From Hyphomicrobiales bacterium (GTDB lineage Bacteria; Pseudomonadota; Alphaproteobacteria; Rhizobiales; Hyphomicrobiaceae): 11,022 bases of DNA. The DNA lies in contig JAFKKW010000350.1 in the NCBI GenBank assembly GCA_017304275.1, forward strand, positions 1 through 11,022, given 5' to 3'. This document shows, piece after piece, positions 1 to 6,890 of this stretch. The first letter of the stretch is position 1, and every line of letters begins with the position of its first letter. The notes beneath the pieces are model-generated. The model saw only the letters and a list, made by a program, of their open reading frames with translations, made no database searches and was not told the DNA's origin. The translations under genes and the position numbers were made by a program.

Positions 1-2
1 TC

Positions 3-332
3 AAGGAGGGCGCGTCGTGGACCTACGATGCGGGCAAGTTCCACTCCAAGGCGTCCAATCCGCTGAGCTTCGGCATCGCGGATATCGATCTCGAGAAGCA
101 GACGGCGACCATCAAGGCCTCGCGCGAGGCCGCGCCCGGCAAGCTCAGCGTCGTGCGCGCCATCAACGCCAACCATTTCATCGAGGTCGTCAACGAGGGT
201 TTCCTCAACCTCACCACGGTGTACGACAAGGATGCGACGACGGGGACGTATCCGGCCGTGCACTCCCGTCATGGCGGCGTGCTCGGAAGCCCCGTCTTCG
301 GCCAGTACACGGGATTCTGCACAGACGAGTGA
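3..332 (+). CDS. C-terminal part of an unrecognised protein
   Basis: The frame is open from base 3 to a TGA at 330-332, about 109 residues. The start lies before the window. The visible part begins KEGASWTYDAGKFHSKASNP and contains HFIEVVNEGFLNLTTVYD, then HSRHGGVLGSPVFGQYTG close to the end. Codon use is typical of the neighbouring genes, with G/C at third positions, which supports real coding. No membrane segment or known catalytic motif is visible in this part. It reads like the end of a conserved hypothetical protein with beta-strand-rich composition, and I do not assign a function. It ends 13 bp before the DUF1489 gene, so the two could be co-transcribed. The overlapping longer open frames on either strand here look like shadows. 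Confidence 0.75.
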   Translation, partial: KEGASWTYDAGKFHSKASNPLSFGIADIDLEKQTATIKASREAAPGKLSVVRAINANHFIEVVNEGFLNLTTVYDKDATTGTYPAVHSRHGGVLGSPVFGQYTGFCTDE

Positions 333-345
333 GCCTCGTCCGCCC

Positions 346-783
346 ATGGCACTCAACATCATCAAGCTTTGCGTCGGCGCCGCCTCGATCGAGGACCTGG
401 CCCAATGGCAGAAGGAGCGGCTTCGCGAGCAGAAGGCGCGAGGCGAGACGCCGCGCGTTTTTCACGGAACGTTGCAGACGCCGAAACGGAAGGCGGAGCT
501 CAAGGGCGGATCGCTCTACTGGGTCATCAAAGGCGTGGTGCAGGTGCGCCAGGCGCTGGTCGGCTTCGAGGACGGCACGAAAGAGGACGGATCGCCCTGC
601 TGCCTGATCCTGCTCGACCGCAAGCTGGTGCCGGTGCGGCCCGTGCCGCGCCGTGCGTTCCAGGGCTGGCGCTACCTTACGGAGGACGACGCGCCGCCGG
701 ATCTCGTTCAGGGGCGGGGTGACGATCTTTCCGCGCTGCCGCCCGAGATGCGCCGCGCGCTGATCGAACTCGGCTTGATCTAG
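346..783 (+). CDS. DUF1489 family protein
   Basis: A 145-residue protein starting MALNIIKLCVGAASIEDLAQ. That opening, followed by SLYWVIKGVVQVRQALVGFE (about 56-75), CCLILLDRKLVPVRPVPRRAFQGWRYL (about 85-111) and an acidic segment ending RRALIELGLI, matches the DUF1489 family, a conserved alphaproteobacterial family of unknown function and about this length. The ATG at 346 was chosen because it gives the expected family N-terminus; an in-frame extension to 232 overlaps the preceding gene and is not family-like. No signal peptide or membrane segment is visible, so it is probably cytoplasmic. It sits 13 bp after the preceding gene and 13 bp before the aminotransferase gene on the same strand, suggesting a short operon. 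Family membership is recognised from memory of the pattern; its biochemical role is not known. Confidence 0.88.
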   Translation: MALNIIKLCVGAASIEDLAQWQKERLREQKARGETPRVFHGTLQTPKRKAELKGGSLYWVIKGVVQVRQALVGFEDGTKEDGSPCCLILLDRKLVPVRPVPRRAFQGWRYLTEDDAPPDLVQGRGDDLSALPPEMRRALIELGLI

Positions 784-796
784 AGGCTCCCTACCG

Positions 797-1921
797 ATGA
801 AACGGCCCCCTCTCACGCGCATCATTCGCGAGCTTTCCAAGCTCGTGCCCTTCGTCGGGCCGGAGGCGCAGGAGCGGGCGCGCGGGCGGCCCTTCAAGGC
901 GCGGCTCGGCGCCAACGAAAGCCTGTTCGGGCCGAGTCCGGCTTCGATCCGCGCGATGGCCGCGGCGGCGGCGGACACCTGGATGTATGCGGATCCGGAA
1001 AGCCAAGAGCTGCGGGACGCGCTTGCGCGCCACCACGGCGTGCGGGCCGACAACGTCGTGATCGGCGAGGGGATCGACGGATTGCTGGGACTTGCCGTCC
1101 GGGCGGCGGCGGAGCCGGGCGCCGCGGTCGTGACCTCGGACGGCGCCTACCCGACCTTCAATTTCCACGTCGCCGCACAGGGCGCGCGGCTGGTGAAGGT
1201 TCCGTTTCGCGACGACAAGGAGGATCTCGGCGCGCTGCTCGATGCCACGCGCCGACATGACGCCTCCATCCTTTACGTGTCCAACCCTGACAATCCGATG
1301 GGGTCGTGGTGGGAGGCGGACGACATTCTGGGCCTGATCGCGGAACTGCCGGACGGCGTGCTGCTCCTGCTCGACGAAGCCTATTGCGATACCGCGCCGC
1401 CCTCCGCCATTCCGCCGATCGACGTTTCAAACCCGCAGGTTCTGCGGCTCAGGACGTTCTCAAAGGCGTACGGGCTCGCAGGCGCGCGGATCGGCTATGC
1501 GGTCGGCGACGCCGAATTAATCGCTGTCTTCGACAAGGTTCGAAATCACTACGGGATCAACCGATCTGGTCAGATCGGGGCCCTAGCAGCTTTAATCGAT
1601 CAACCCTATCTAACCCAGGCGGTCGGCAAAATCGGCCGCGCCCGCGACAGGATCGCCGCGATCGCCCGTAGCAACGGGCTCTGTCCGCTGCCGTCGGCCG
1701 CGAACTTCGTGACCATCGACTGCGGTGCGGACGGCGCCTTCGCGCGGGCCGTGCTGGACGAGCTTCTGGCGCAGGACGTGTTCGCGCGCAAGCCAGGCGT
1801 GGCGCCGCTCGACCGGTGCATCCGGATCTCCTGCGGACGCAACGAGGATCTTGCGGTCTTCGAAAGCGTTCTACCTGCGGCTCTCTCGGCGGCGCGAGAG
1901 AAGGTGCACAGAAATAGTTGA
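797..1921 (+). CDS. HisC-like PLP-dependent aminotransferase
   Basis: A 374-residue fold-type I aminotransferase of the histidinol-phosphate aminotransferase type. Visible hallmarks in order: LGANES near 38-42 (HisC-like N-terminal substrate motif), GAYPTF near 117-121, SNPDNPMG near 162-169 (cofactor-binding Asn-Pro loop), LLDEAY near 191-196 (Asp193 expected to bind the pyridine nitrogen), RTFSKAYGLAGARIGY near 219-234 with Lys223 as the predicted Schiff-base lysine and Arg231 for the cofactor phosphate, and CIRISCG near 341-347 carrying the C-terminal substrate-carboxylate Arg. The length fits the family. It would transfer an amino group between 2-oxoglutarate/glutamate and an imidazole- or aromatic-type substrate. 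Without other his or aromatic biosynthesis genes nearby, HisC itself cannot be separated from a paralogue, so no symbol is given. The start ATG has GAGG about 10 bp upstream. Confidence 0.9.
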   Translation: MKRPPLTRIIRELSKLVPFVGPEAQERARGRPFKARLGANESLFGPSPASIRAMAAAAADTWMYADPESQELRDALARHHGVRADNVVIGEGIDGLLGLAVRAAAEPGAAVVTSDGAYPTFNFHVAAQGARLVKVPFRDDKEDLGALLDATRRHDASILYVSNPDNPMGSWWEADDILGLIAELPDGVLLLLDEAYCDTAPPSAIPPIDVSNPQVLRLRTFSKAYGLAGARIGYAVGDAELIAVFDKVRNHYGINRSGQIGALAALIDQPYLTQAVGKIGRARDRIAAIARSNGLCPLPSAANFVTIDCGADGAFARAVLDELLAQDVFARKPGVAPLDRCIRISCGRNEDLAVFESVLPAALSAAREKVHRNS

Positions 1922-2022
1922 ACCGACCGCGGTCCGCGGCACGGGGCCGCGCGTATACTTACAGAATCGCCGGTCCGCCACGAAACCGGGTTCGCTCGTG
2001 ACAAACGTAAAAGGGGAGACTG

Positions 2023-2424
2023 ATGCAGAAAGCCGCTTGGAGCCTAGCTCTCTCTTCAGCATTTGCCGTCGTAACGGCCGGCGCGCTGGTGACGCCGGCC
2101 TTTGCCGATCCCGATCTTGCCGGGTCGTGGAAGGGCGCCGGCACAGTGACGTATAGCTCGGGCGCAAAGGAGCAGGCCCGCTGCCGCGCCCGTTTCAGCC
2201 CGAGCGGCGCGCGCGCCTACGACGTGAGCGCAACCTGCGCGACGCAGTCGGGTACGGTTTCGCAGACGGCGTTCGTGCGCGGCCGGGGCAGCAACTACCG
2301 GGGCACGTTCTACAACCCGGAGTTCGACACCTCTGGCAAGATCCAAATCTCGGTCAGCGGGCACAGCCAGGTGGTGCGGCTCACCAGCGACAAGGGCTCG
2401 GCGATCATCCGGCTGTCGCGGTAG
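2023..2424 (+). CDS. small exported protein, unknown function
   Basis: A 133-residue protein with a clear Sec signal peptide: MQKAAWSLAL, a hydrophobic stretch of about 12-26, then AFA-D, giving predicted cleavage after residue 28. The mature part (about 105 residues) begins DPDLAGSWKGAGTVTYSSG and contains two cysteines (Cys54 and Cys72) that could form a disulfide in the periplasm, and a YRGTFYNPEF segment. It looks beta-rich, with alternating hydrophobic and polar residues, in the manner of small lipocalin-like or DUF-type periplasmic proteins of this order, but I do not recognise a named family. The ATG is well supported: a strong AGGGGAGA ribosome site lies just before it. The gene converges with the next gene, also predicted exported, which has nearly the same ribosome site (GGGGAGAC). 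Confidence 0.85.
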   Translation: MQKAAWSLALSSAFAVVTAGALVTPAFADPDLAGSWKGAGTVTYSSGAKEQARCRARFSPSGARAYDVSATCATQSGTVSQTAFVRGRGSNYRGTFYNPEFDTSGKIQISVSGHSQVVRLTSDKGSAIIRLSR

Positions 2425-2493
2425 GCATCGCTTTTCCAAGGTCCTGACGCCATCCCGCGTCGGATCGGTGGTCCGAAGCGGCGATGCGCGGAG
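2425..2493. other. convergent intergenic spacer with long-range inverted repeat
   Basis: A 69-bp spacer between two convergent genes. GCATCGC at 2425-2431 and GCGATGC at 2481-2487 are perfect 7-bp inverted repeats enclosing 49 bp, which itself holds CGGA...TCCG. This could fold as a shared transcription end for both strands. There is no strong T-run, so an intrinsic terminator is only a possibility. Confidence 0.3.
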
Positions 2494-2943
2494 CTATTTG
2501 CCGGGACCCTGGAACAGCAACTGGAACGAGCCCGCGCCGGTCGTGTTCTTGGACACTTTTTTGCGCCTTATGATGCGTTTGCGCGGCCGCTCCGCCGCGG
2601 GCGACGCCGTCGAGCCGGTCTCGATCTCGGAAACCCTGTCCGTGCGGGCGACGACGCCGCTTGCGGGGTTCTGCGGCACCAGCGCATGCGTTTGCGGCGC
2701 ATGATCGAGGAACGATGCTGGGTCTGTGTCGAGCGTGATGTTCTGGGCCACCAGATGCGAAAGCTGTTGCGGCGCGGCTGCGGCAACCGATCCGCCGGCT
2801 GCGACGTGGCCAGGAGCCTCGGGCTCATTTACGGCTACGGGCGTCTCGTCCCACGAGTTGCCGTGGAGCGTGAGCGCCGCGACAGGAATAGCTGCCAGAG
2901 ACAGCACGGCGAGAGCGCTTGCGGCGCGCGTCGTCAGGCTCAT
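2494..2943 (-). CDS. exported or membrane-tethered low-complexity protein, unknown function
   Basis: A 149-residue protein starting MSLTTRAASALAVLSLAAIP. Residues about 8-25 form one hydrophobic segment, either a signal peptide or an uncleaved N-terminal anchor; no clear AXA cleavage site stands out. The remainder is Ala/Pro/Ser/Thr-rich and probably disordered, and it carries a strongly basic cluster (PRKRIIRRKKVSKN, about 120-133) before a short hydrophobic end (SFQLLFQGPGK). There are no cysteines and no catalytic motif. Such a layout could fit a periplasmic protein that touches acidic lipids, polysaccharide or nucleic acid, but that is inference. The ATG is supported by an AGGGGAGA ribosome site a few bases upstream on the minus strand, almost the same as that of the convergent exported gene. 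Reverse-strand open frames overlapping it look like shadows. Confidence 0.72.
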   Translation of the reverse strand: MSLTTRAASALAVLSLAAIPVAALTLHGNSWDETPVAVNEPEAPGHVAAGGSVAAAAPQQLSHLVAQNITLDTDPASFLDHAPQTHALVPQNPASGVVARTDRVSEIETGSTASPAAERPRKRIIRRKKVSKNTTGAGSFQLLFQGPGK

Positions 2944-3030
2944 GTTCGTCTCCCCTCATGGTGCTCGGCGGCTGGATGTGTGCACAAACCGGCGCGCTCT
3001 CGTCCGTCGGTGGACACGGATGCACGGGCG

Positions 3031-3110
3031 ACATTTTAGATAATGTCTGATTAATATTTTACTTAGCTTTACTCTGAGCGCAGATCATCCATACGATATA
3101 TCTGTATGAT
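3031..3110. promoter_or_regulatory. AT-rich stretch with two dyad symmetries upstream of the 2494-2943 gene
   Basis: The region drops sharply in G+C compared with everything around it. It holds ACATT-N6-AATGT at 3031-3046 and CATAC-N9-GTATG at 3090-3108, the latter around GATATATC. It lies between the end of the YkgJ-type gene and the start of the exported-protein gene, both on the minus strand, so the promoter of the exported gene is the natural assignment and the dyads could be operators. No convincing -35/-10 pair could be fixed by eye. Confidence 0.4.
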
Positions 3111-3128
3111 TCGTCTAGCATTTTCAGG

Positions 3129-3488
3129 CTAAGTATGGGTGGTTACCGCAACAAAATCAGGGTCTTCCTGGGCGCGGCGCTCAAACGCCAGGAAGTCGTA
3201 GTAGCCGCAACGGCCTTTGCCGGGGAACGACCGGCAGACGCCCGGACGCGCCGGGTAGATCGTGCAGCGGCGCTTCTCGGTATCGAAGAAACGGCAGATG
3301 GCGCCGAAGTAGCGGTCACGCTTGCGCTTCATCGCGTACTTGCGGCCGTGGGCCTCGCGCGTGAAGGCGCGCTTGGCTTCCTCGAAGCCCATGCCGTGAT
3401 AGCGGGCCAGGCGTTCCACGTCGCGCTTGTCGAGGGCGATCAGCGGATAGGAACAGCAGTACCCGGGACACTTCTTGCAGTCGTACAC
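3129..3488 (-). CDS. YkgJ-type cysteine-cluster protein (zinc/iron-chelating domain)
   Basis: A 119-residue protein (from the GTG) opening MYDCKKCPGYCCSYPLIALD. The CxxCxxxCC cluster (Cys4, Cys7, Cys11, Cys12) with later Cys65 (AICRFF), Cys75 (RRCTIY), Cys85 (PGVCRSFP) and Cys94 (GRCGYYDF) is the signature of the YkgJ/UPF0153 family (PF03692), thought to bind zinc or an iron-sulfur cluster; the cellular role is unsettled. The segment CTIYPARPGVCRSFP is the most conserved part of the family. GTG at 3488 is taken as the start because GGAAG lies about 8 bp upstream and no in-frame ATG is found nearby. The reading frame nevertheless stays open further upstream, and another frame offers an ATG-led peptide (see findings), so the true N-terminus may be longer. 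The protein is probably cytoplasmic. It is divergent from the pentapeptide-repeat gene. Confidence 0.85.
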   Translation of the reverse strand: MYDCKKCPGYCCSYPLIALDKRDVERLARYHGMGFEEAKRAFTREAHGRKYAMKRKRDRYFGAICRFFDTEKRRCTIYPARPGVCRSFPGKGRCGYYDFLAFERRAQEDPDFVAVTTHT

Positions 3489-3803
3489 GAAGGCAGCTTC
3501 CGTCTCTCGATCCCGGCCTGCGGCAGTGCCGTGGCGCGGGCCATATCCCCACGCGGGCGATAAACCATTTCGCCGGGCGCGTGCTCTCTTCCGTCCCTGT
3601 TAACTTCCATTGCCGCCGACGGCAATGTTAAAGCCCGAGGGGGACAACAGTTTCCGTAGCGGTTGTGACTCGTTCCGGGGCGCGGGGGCAACGATTGCGG
3701 AAAAAGTGGGCGCACCCGGCGCCCGGTGCCTTGGCCGGGAGACACACTTTCTCCTTTAATGTCGACGCATGTCAGTACCCGTATTTTGTCGAGGGGTCCC
3801 GGA
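3489..3803. other. divergent intergenic region, no gene seen
   Basis: About 315 bp separate the minus-strand YkgJ-type gene from the plus-strand pentapeptide-repeat gene, and promoters for both should lie here. It holds the perfect hairpin listed separately at 3608-3627, a smaller GC hairpin GGGCGC-ACCCG-GCGCCC at 3708-3724, and the GAGGGG ribosome site of the downstream gene at 3791-3796. Open frames crossing it are not protein-like. No convincing -35/-10 pair was found. Confidence 0.6.
3608..3627. promoter_or_regulatory. perfect 8-bp inverted repeat (CATTGCCG ccga CGGCAATG)
   Basis: Arms 3608-3615 and 3620-3627 pair perfectly around a 4-base loop. Outside them, TTAAC (3600-3604) and GTTAA (3627-3631) extend the dyad imperfectly. 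It lies midway between two divergent genes, without a T-run on either strand, so an operator is at least as likely as a terminator. The bound factor is unknown. Confidence 0.45.
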
Positions 3804-5855
3804 ATGACGGATTTGGCTCGCGGCGCGCCCGAGGGGGAAACGCCGGTCAACCCGTATAGCCTGCTCGAAGCGGTGAATCATTCGAGCGACACGGCGCATA
3901 CGAGTTGGCTCATCTTCCTCGCCATCATGGCCTATTTCGTCGTCGCGGTGGCCGGCGTCACGCATAAGGACCTTCTGCTCGACACGGCGGTCTCGCTGCC
4001 GATCCTCCAGGTCGACATCCCGCTCACGCAGTTCTTTCGCTTCGTGCCCATCGTGCTCGTGCTGCTGCACCTCGGGGTGGTGTCGCGGCTCGCGCTGCTC
4101 GCGCGCGAGACGTTGGAATTCGACTATGCCATCAGGCTGCTCGAGACGACCGACAGGCGGACGCATCCGCTGCGGCTCGAGCTCAACAATTTCTTCTTCG
4201 TGCAGGCGATCGCCGGACCGTGCCGCAGCCGCGTGATGAGCTGCCTCCTGTATGGCATGAGCTGGCTGACGCTGGTCGTATTGCCCGTCCTCCTGCTCGT
4301 CTACATCCAGGTCGTCTTCCTGCCCTACCACGACGTCGGCATCACCTGGACGCACCGCATCGCGATCCTGGTCGACATCGCCATGCTGATGTCTATCGGC
4401 CTGTTCCTGATGCGGGCCGAGACGAGCTTCACGCAGGCCTTCATGCGGACCACGTCGGCGCATCCGGTCAGCTTCGTCGCCACCATCGTCGTGCTGCTGG
4501 TCGTGTGGATCCTCTCGTTCTTCGTCGCGACCATTCCCGGCGAGCAGGCCGACCGCTTCACGCAGAGCGTGCTCGGCTTCAACAACGAGGACGAGAGCGG
4601 GCAGCCGCGCCTCGTGTCGGGGTTCGCAATTCCGTTCCTGGCCTTCGGCCCCGAGGGGTCGTTGCTCGGGCTCTTCAAGCGCAATCTCGAGGTGGTCGAT
4701 ACCGACCTGGTCTCGGGAAAAGACCTCGCGCCCGGAGAGCCCTCCATCAGCGTGCGCGGTCGCGACCTCCGGTTCGCGAGGCTCGATCGGTCCGACTTGC
4801 ATCAGGTGGACCTCACCGGCAGCGATCTGCGCGGGGCGTCCCTGGTCGGGGCGGATCTGCGGGGCGCGTGGCTGCAATGCGCCGACATCACGCAGCTCAT
4901 GGTGACGAACGACCGCGAGGCGCTCGACTGCACGACGGCGCGGCGCGCGAGGTTCACGCGCGCGCGGCTCGACGGGGCGCGCCTGACGGGCGCGGATCTG
5001 CGCGGGGCAAGGTTCGACGAGGCAAAGCTCGAAGGCGCGGAACTCGCTTACGCTTTGCTGCAGGACGCGAACTTCGCGTCGGCGCGGCTCGAAAAAGCCG
5101 ATCTCACGGGCGGGGTGCAGGCGCAGGGGGCGAATTTCATTGTCGCCAACCTGCAGGGCGCCGACCTGACGGGGGCCACGCTTACGGGCGCGGATTTCGC
5201 GAACGCCGATCTCACCGCCGCGATCCTTGCCTACGCGCATCTCGACGCCGCCAACTTGCGCGACGCCAAGCTCGCGGGAGCATCGCTCTACCGCGCGACC
5301 CTGTACGGAGCCCAACTGGGCGGCGCCAGCGTGACGGGCGCGGATCTCAGAGAGGCGAAGGTCTGGCATACAGTGCCGCCGGTGCCCGACCCGGATGCGT
5401 TCGCCGACCTCAGCGGCATTCAGGTCGCGGCCATCACCGAAGCCCAGGCCGCCGACCTGACGGCGGCTGTGGAGCGCATCGAGGGGCGGCCTACGAAGGC
5501 GCGCGTGAGCGAAGCTGTCGCGCCGCTGGTCGATCTTCGGGCGGCGGCCGGGTGGAGCGGATCGACCGATTACGGGGCCTGGCACGGCCTTGCGGCAGCC
5601 GGCGCGCAGACCTATCCGGATCTCTACCGGCCGCGTATCACGGATTATCTCCTGCGCCAGGTCTGCCGGTCGCGCTGGAGCAACGGAGCGGTGGCGACCG
5701 GCCTGGCGCGCCGCGCCGTGCGGCAAGAGTTCCAGGGCGACCTGATCGCCCTCTACGACCGGCTTGCCGACGCGTCGTGTCCGGCGTCGAAAACGGTCGC
5801 GCCGCAGGCGCTCAAGGATCTCGCGGTGGCCGCCGACATCGCGCGCGGCGGCTAG
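3804..5855 (+). CDS. multi-pass membrane pentapeptide-repeat protein
   Basis: A 683-residue protein in three parts. Residues 1-300 hold five predicted membrane helices at about 34-52, 78-101, 146-173, 184-203 and 222-244; the segment GVTHKDLLLDTAVSLPILQV (51-70) resembles an N-terminal domain I recall from other bacterial membrane pentapeptide proteins. Residues 320-522 hold about 36 pentapeptides of the A(D/N)LXX type in three runs: 320-364, 382-436 and 443-522. They are broken by a non-repeat insert (365-381) and by a six-residue step (GVQAQG, 437-442). Such repeats fold into a right-handed square beta-helix. Residues 523-683 form an unassigned, mainly helical domain containing Cys621 and Cys659. 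ATG 3804 is preferred over the upstream GTG at 3726 because GAGGGG lies 7 bp before it. The function is unknown; a membrane-anchored scaffold is an inference. It stands where uvrA would often lie beside ssb. Confidence 0.88.
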   Translation: MTDLARGAPEGETPVNPYSLLEAVNHSSDTAHTSWLIFLAIMAYFVVAVAGVTHKDLLLDTAVSLPILQVDIPLTQFFRFVPIVLVLLHLGVVSRLALLARETLEFDYAIRLLETTDRRTHPLRLELNNFFFVQAIAGPCRSRVMSCLLYGMSWLTLVVLPVLLLVYIQVVFLPYHDVGITWTHRIAILVDIAMLMSIGLFLMRAETSFTQAFMRTTSAHPVSFVATIVVLLVVWILSFFVATIPGEQADRFTQSVLGFNNEDESGQPRLVSGFAIPFLAFGPEGSLLGLFKRNLEVVDTDLVSGKDLAPGEPSISVRGRDLRFARLDRSDLHQVDLTGSDLRGASLVGADLRGAWLQCADITQLMVTNDREALDCTTARRARFTRARLDGARLTGADLRGARFDEAKLEGAELAYALLQDANFASARLEKADLTGGVQAQGANFIVANLQGADLTGATLTGADFANADLTAAILAYAHLDAANLRDAKLAGASLYRATLYGAQLGGASVTGADLREAKVWHTVPPVPDPDAFADLSGIQVAAITEAQAADLTAAVERIEGRPTKARVSEAVAPLVDLRAAAGWSGSTDYGAWHGLAAAGAQTYPDLYRPRITDYLLRQVCRSRWSNGAVATGLARRAVRQEFQGDLIALYDRLADASCPASKTVAPQALKDLAVAADIARGG

Positions 5856-6181
5856 CCTTTGGGCTTGCGCGGATCGGGTCGGCGCGCTAGAACATATCCA
5901 GAACATGGATGCGATTTGTTCCCCCGCGATGCGAGGGGCGGCCGCCGATGGTGTGCGAGCTGCGGCGGGCAACCCCGCGTCAGGCCGCCGAATTCTTGAA
6001 AAAGGCTTGGATAAACGCGGCGCCGCTTTGCGGCTCGTTCGCGTCCCGGGTCCGATGCGGGTAGGGTGCTGCAACTTGAGTCGCGCGGCGGCCGGACACG
6101 CGCCCGCCGCCCTCTTCGCCCAGCCGCCGCCTCGCAGATCGCGCGCGGCAACATGGTGTGCGCCAAACAGGGAGTAACGAC
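5856..6181. other. intergenic region upstream of ssb, no gene seen
   Basis: The 326 bp between the pentapeptide-repeat gene and ssb contain the LexA box (listed separately) and the ssb ribosome site AGGGAG about 7 bp before its ATG. A TTGCGC (5865-5870) with TAGAAC (5888-5893) 17 bp later could be a weak plus-strand promoter overlapping the LexA box, but this is uncertain. An open frame of roughly 90 codons starting at ATG 5905 has low-complexity, Arg/Ala-rich content and no ribosome site, so it is not called as a gene. Confidence 0.6.
5890..5904 (+). promoter_or_regulatory. LexA (SOS) box, GAAC-N7-GAAC
   Basis: The sequence GAACATATCCAGAAC is an exact match to the direct-repeat LexA operator known from alphaproteobacteria (GAAC-N7-GAAC). 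It lies 34 bp after the stop of the pentapeptide-repeat gene and 278 bp before the ssb ATG. Such sites are well known between the divergent uvrA and ssb genes of Rhizobium-type bacteria. The plausible regulated gene here is ssb, which would be induced by DNA damage. The distance is long, so an additional promoter nearer ssb is possible. Confidence 0.7.
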
Positions 6182-6694
6182 ATGGCCGGATCGGTCAACA
6201 AGGTGATCCTGGTCGGAAACCTCGGGCGCGATCCCGAGATCCGCCGCACGCAGGACGGGCGCCCGATCGCCAACCTGCGCATCGCCACCAGCGAGAGCTG
6301 GAAGGATCGCAACAGCGGCGAGCGGCGCGAGAAGACCGAATGGCATTCGGTCGTGATCTTCAACGAGAACCTGTGCCGGGTTGCCGAGCAGTACCTGCGC
6401 AAGGGCTCCAAGGTCTACATCGAGGGCCAATTGCAGACGCGCAAGTGGCAGGACCAGCAGGGTCAGGACCGCTACTCGACGGAGGTCGTGCTGCAGGGGT
6501 TCAACGGCCAGCTCACGATGCTCGACGGCCGGGCGGGCGCCGGCGGCGGTCTCGCGGAAGGCGGGCAGAGCGACTACGAGGGCGACAGCGGCGGCTTTGG
6601 CGGCGGGTCGAGCGAGCCGAAGCGGGCCTCGCGCGGCGGCGGCTCGAAGAGTCCGGCCCTCGACAAGCCTTTCGACGACGAGATTCCGTTCTGA
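6182..6694 (+). CDS. ssb: single-stranded DNA-binding protein
   Basis: A 170-residue SSB. The N-terminal OB fold (about 1-112) starts MAGSVNKVILVGNLGRDPEI and includes NLRIATSESW (31-40), TEWHSVVIFNENLCRVAEQYLRKG (52-75) and VYIEGQLQTRKW (78-89), all standard for bacterial SSB, with the DNA-stacking aromatics Trp40 and Trp54. A Gly/Ser-rich flexible linker follows (about 118-155). The protein ends DDEIPF, the acidic tip that recruits partners such as exonuclease I, RecQ, PriA and the Pol III chi subunit. It acts as a homotetramer coating single-stranded DNA in replication, repair and recombination. ATG 6182 is preferred over an in-frame start at 6158 because AGGGAG precedes it and it gives the canonical N-terminus. 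A LexA box 278 bp upstream suggests SOS induction. gyrA lies about 2.8 kb downstream; two minus-strand genes separate them. Confidence 0.97.
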   Translation: MAGSVNKVILVGNLGRDPEIRRTQDGRPIANLRIATSESWKDRNSGERREKTEWHSVVIFNENLCRVAEQYLRKGSKVYIEGQLQTRKWQDQQGQDRYSTEVVLQGFNGQLTMLDGRAGAGGGLAEGGQSDYEGDSGGFGGGSSEPKRASRGGGSKSPALDKPFDDEIPF

Positions 6695-6809
6695 GATCGG
6701 CAGCAGGCAAGAGTGATCGGGGCGCGCGTGCGTCGGCCTAGATTGTTTCCGACTTAGCCGGAATCGGTTCCTCCCTCTCACCCGCCTTCCTCGCGATGCT
6801 CGGAAGTCG

Positions 6810-6832
6810 GCCTCTCCCCGCCGGGGAGAGGC
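6810..6832. repeat. GC-rich hairpin repeat (GCCTCTCCCC gcc GGGGAGAGGC)
   Basis: A perfect 10-bp stem with a 3-base loop, 116 bp after the ssb stop. There is no T-run on either side. The CTCTCCCC/GGGGAGAG core is a frequent intergenic repeat in this order, so it is called a repeat first and a possible end signal for ssb second. Confidence 0.55.
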
Positions 6833-6890
6833 GAAGGGTTGCGATAGATTTAGGTGCGGCTGCTCCCACCTAAGTCAGAACGGCTCTGGA

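Noticed and set aside
797..1921. Assignment of the aminotransferase as hisC
   Set aside because: The motifs fit HisC, but several paralogous aminotransferases share them and no histidine-biosynthesis gene is next to it.
1922..1965. Terminator after the aminotransferase gene (GACCGCGGTC and GCGGC...GCCGC)
   Set aside because: Short GC palindromes without a T-run, in a very GC-rich stretch. Not distinguishable from chance.
3804..5855. Qnr/MfpA-type gyrase-protecting protein, given gyrA in the same window
   Set aside because: Known gyrase-mimicking pentapeptide proteins are small, soluble and almost wholly repeat. This one is anchored by five membrane helices, has long non-repeat parts and lies several genes away from gyrA.
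3756..6074. 772-codon minus-strand open frame opposite the pentapeptide-repeat gene
   Set aside because: It is a mirror of the strongly coding plus strand. Its translation is Arg/His/Glu-rich repeat sequence generated by the complementary frame, with no domain or start signal.
5905..6177. Small open frame directly after the LexA box, starting ATG at 5905
   Set aside because: It has no ribosome site and is Arg/Ala/Pro-rich like other shadow frames. It also runs to just before the ssb start, which needs its own leader.
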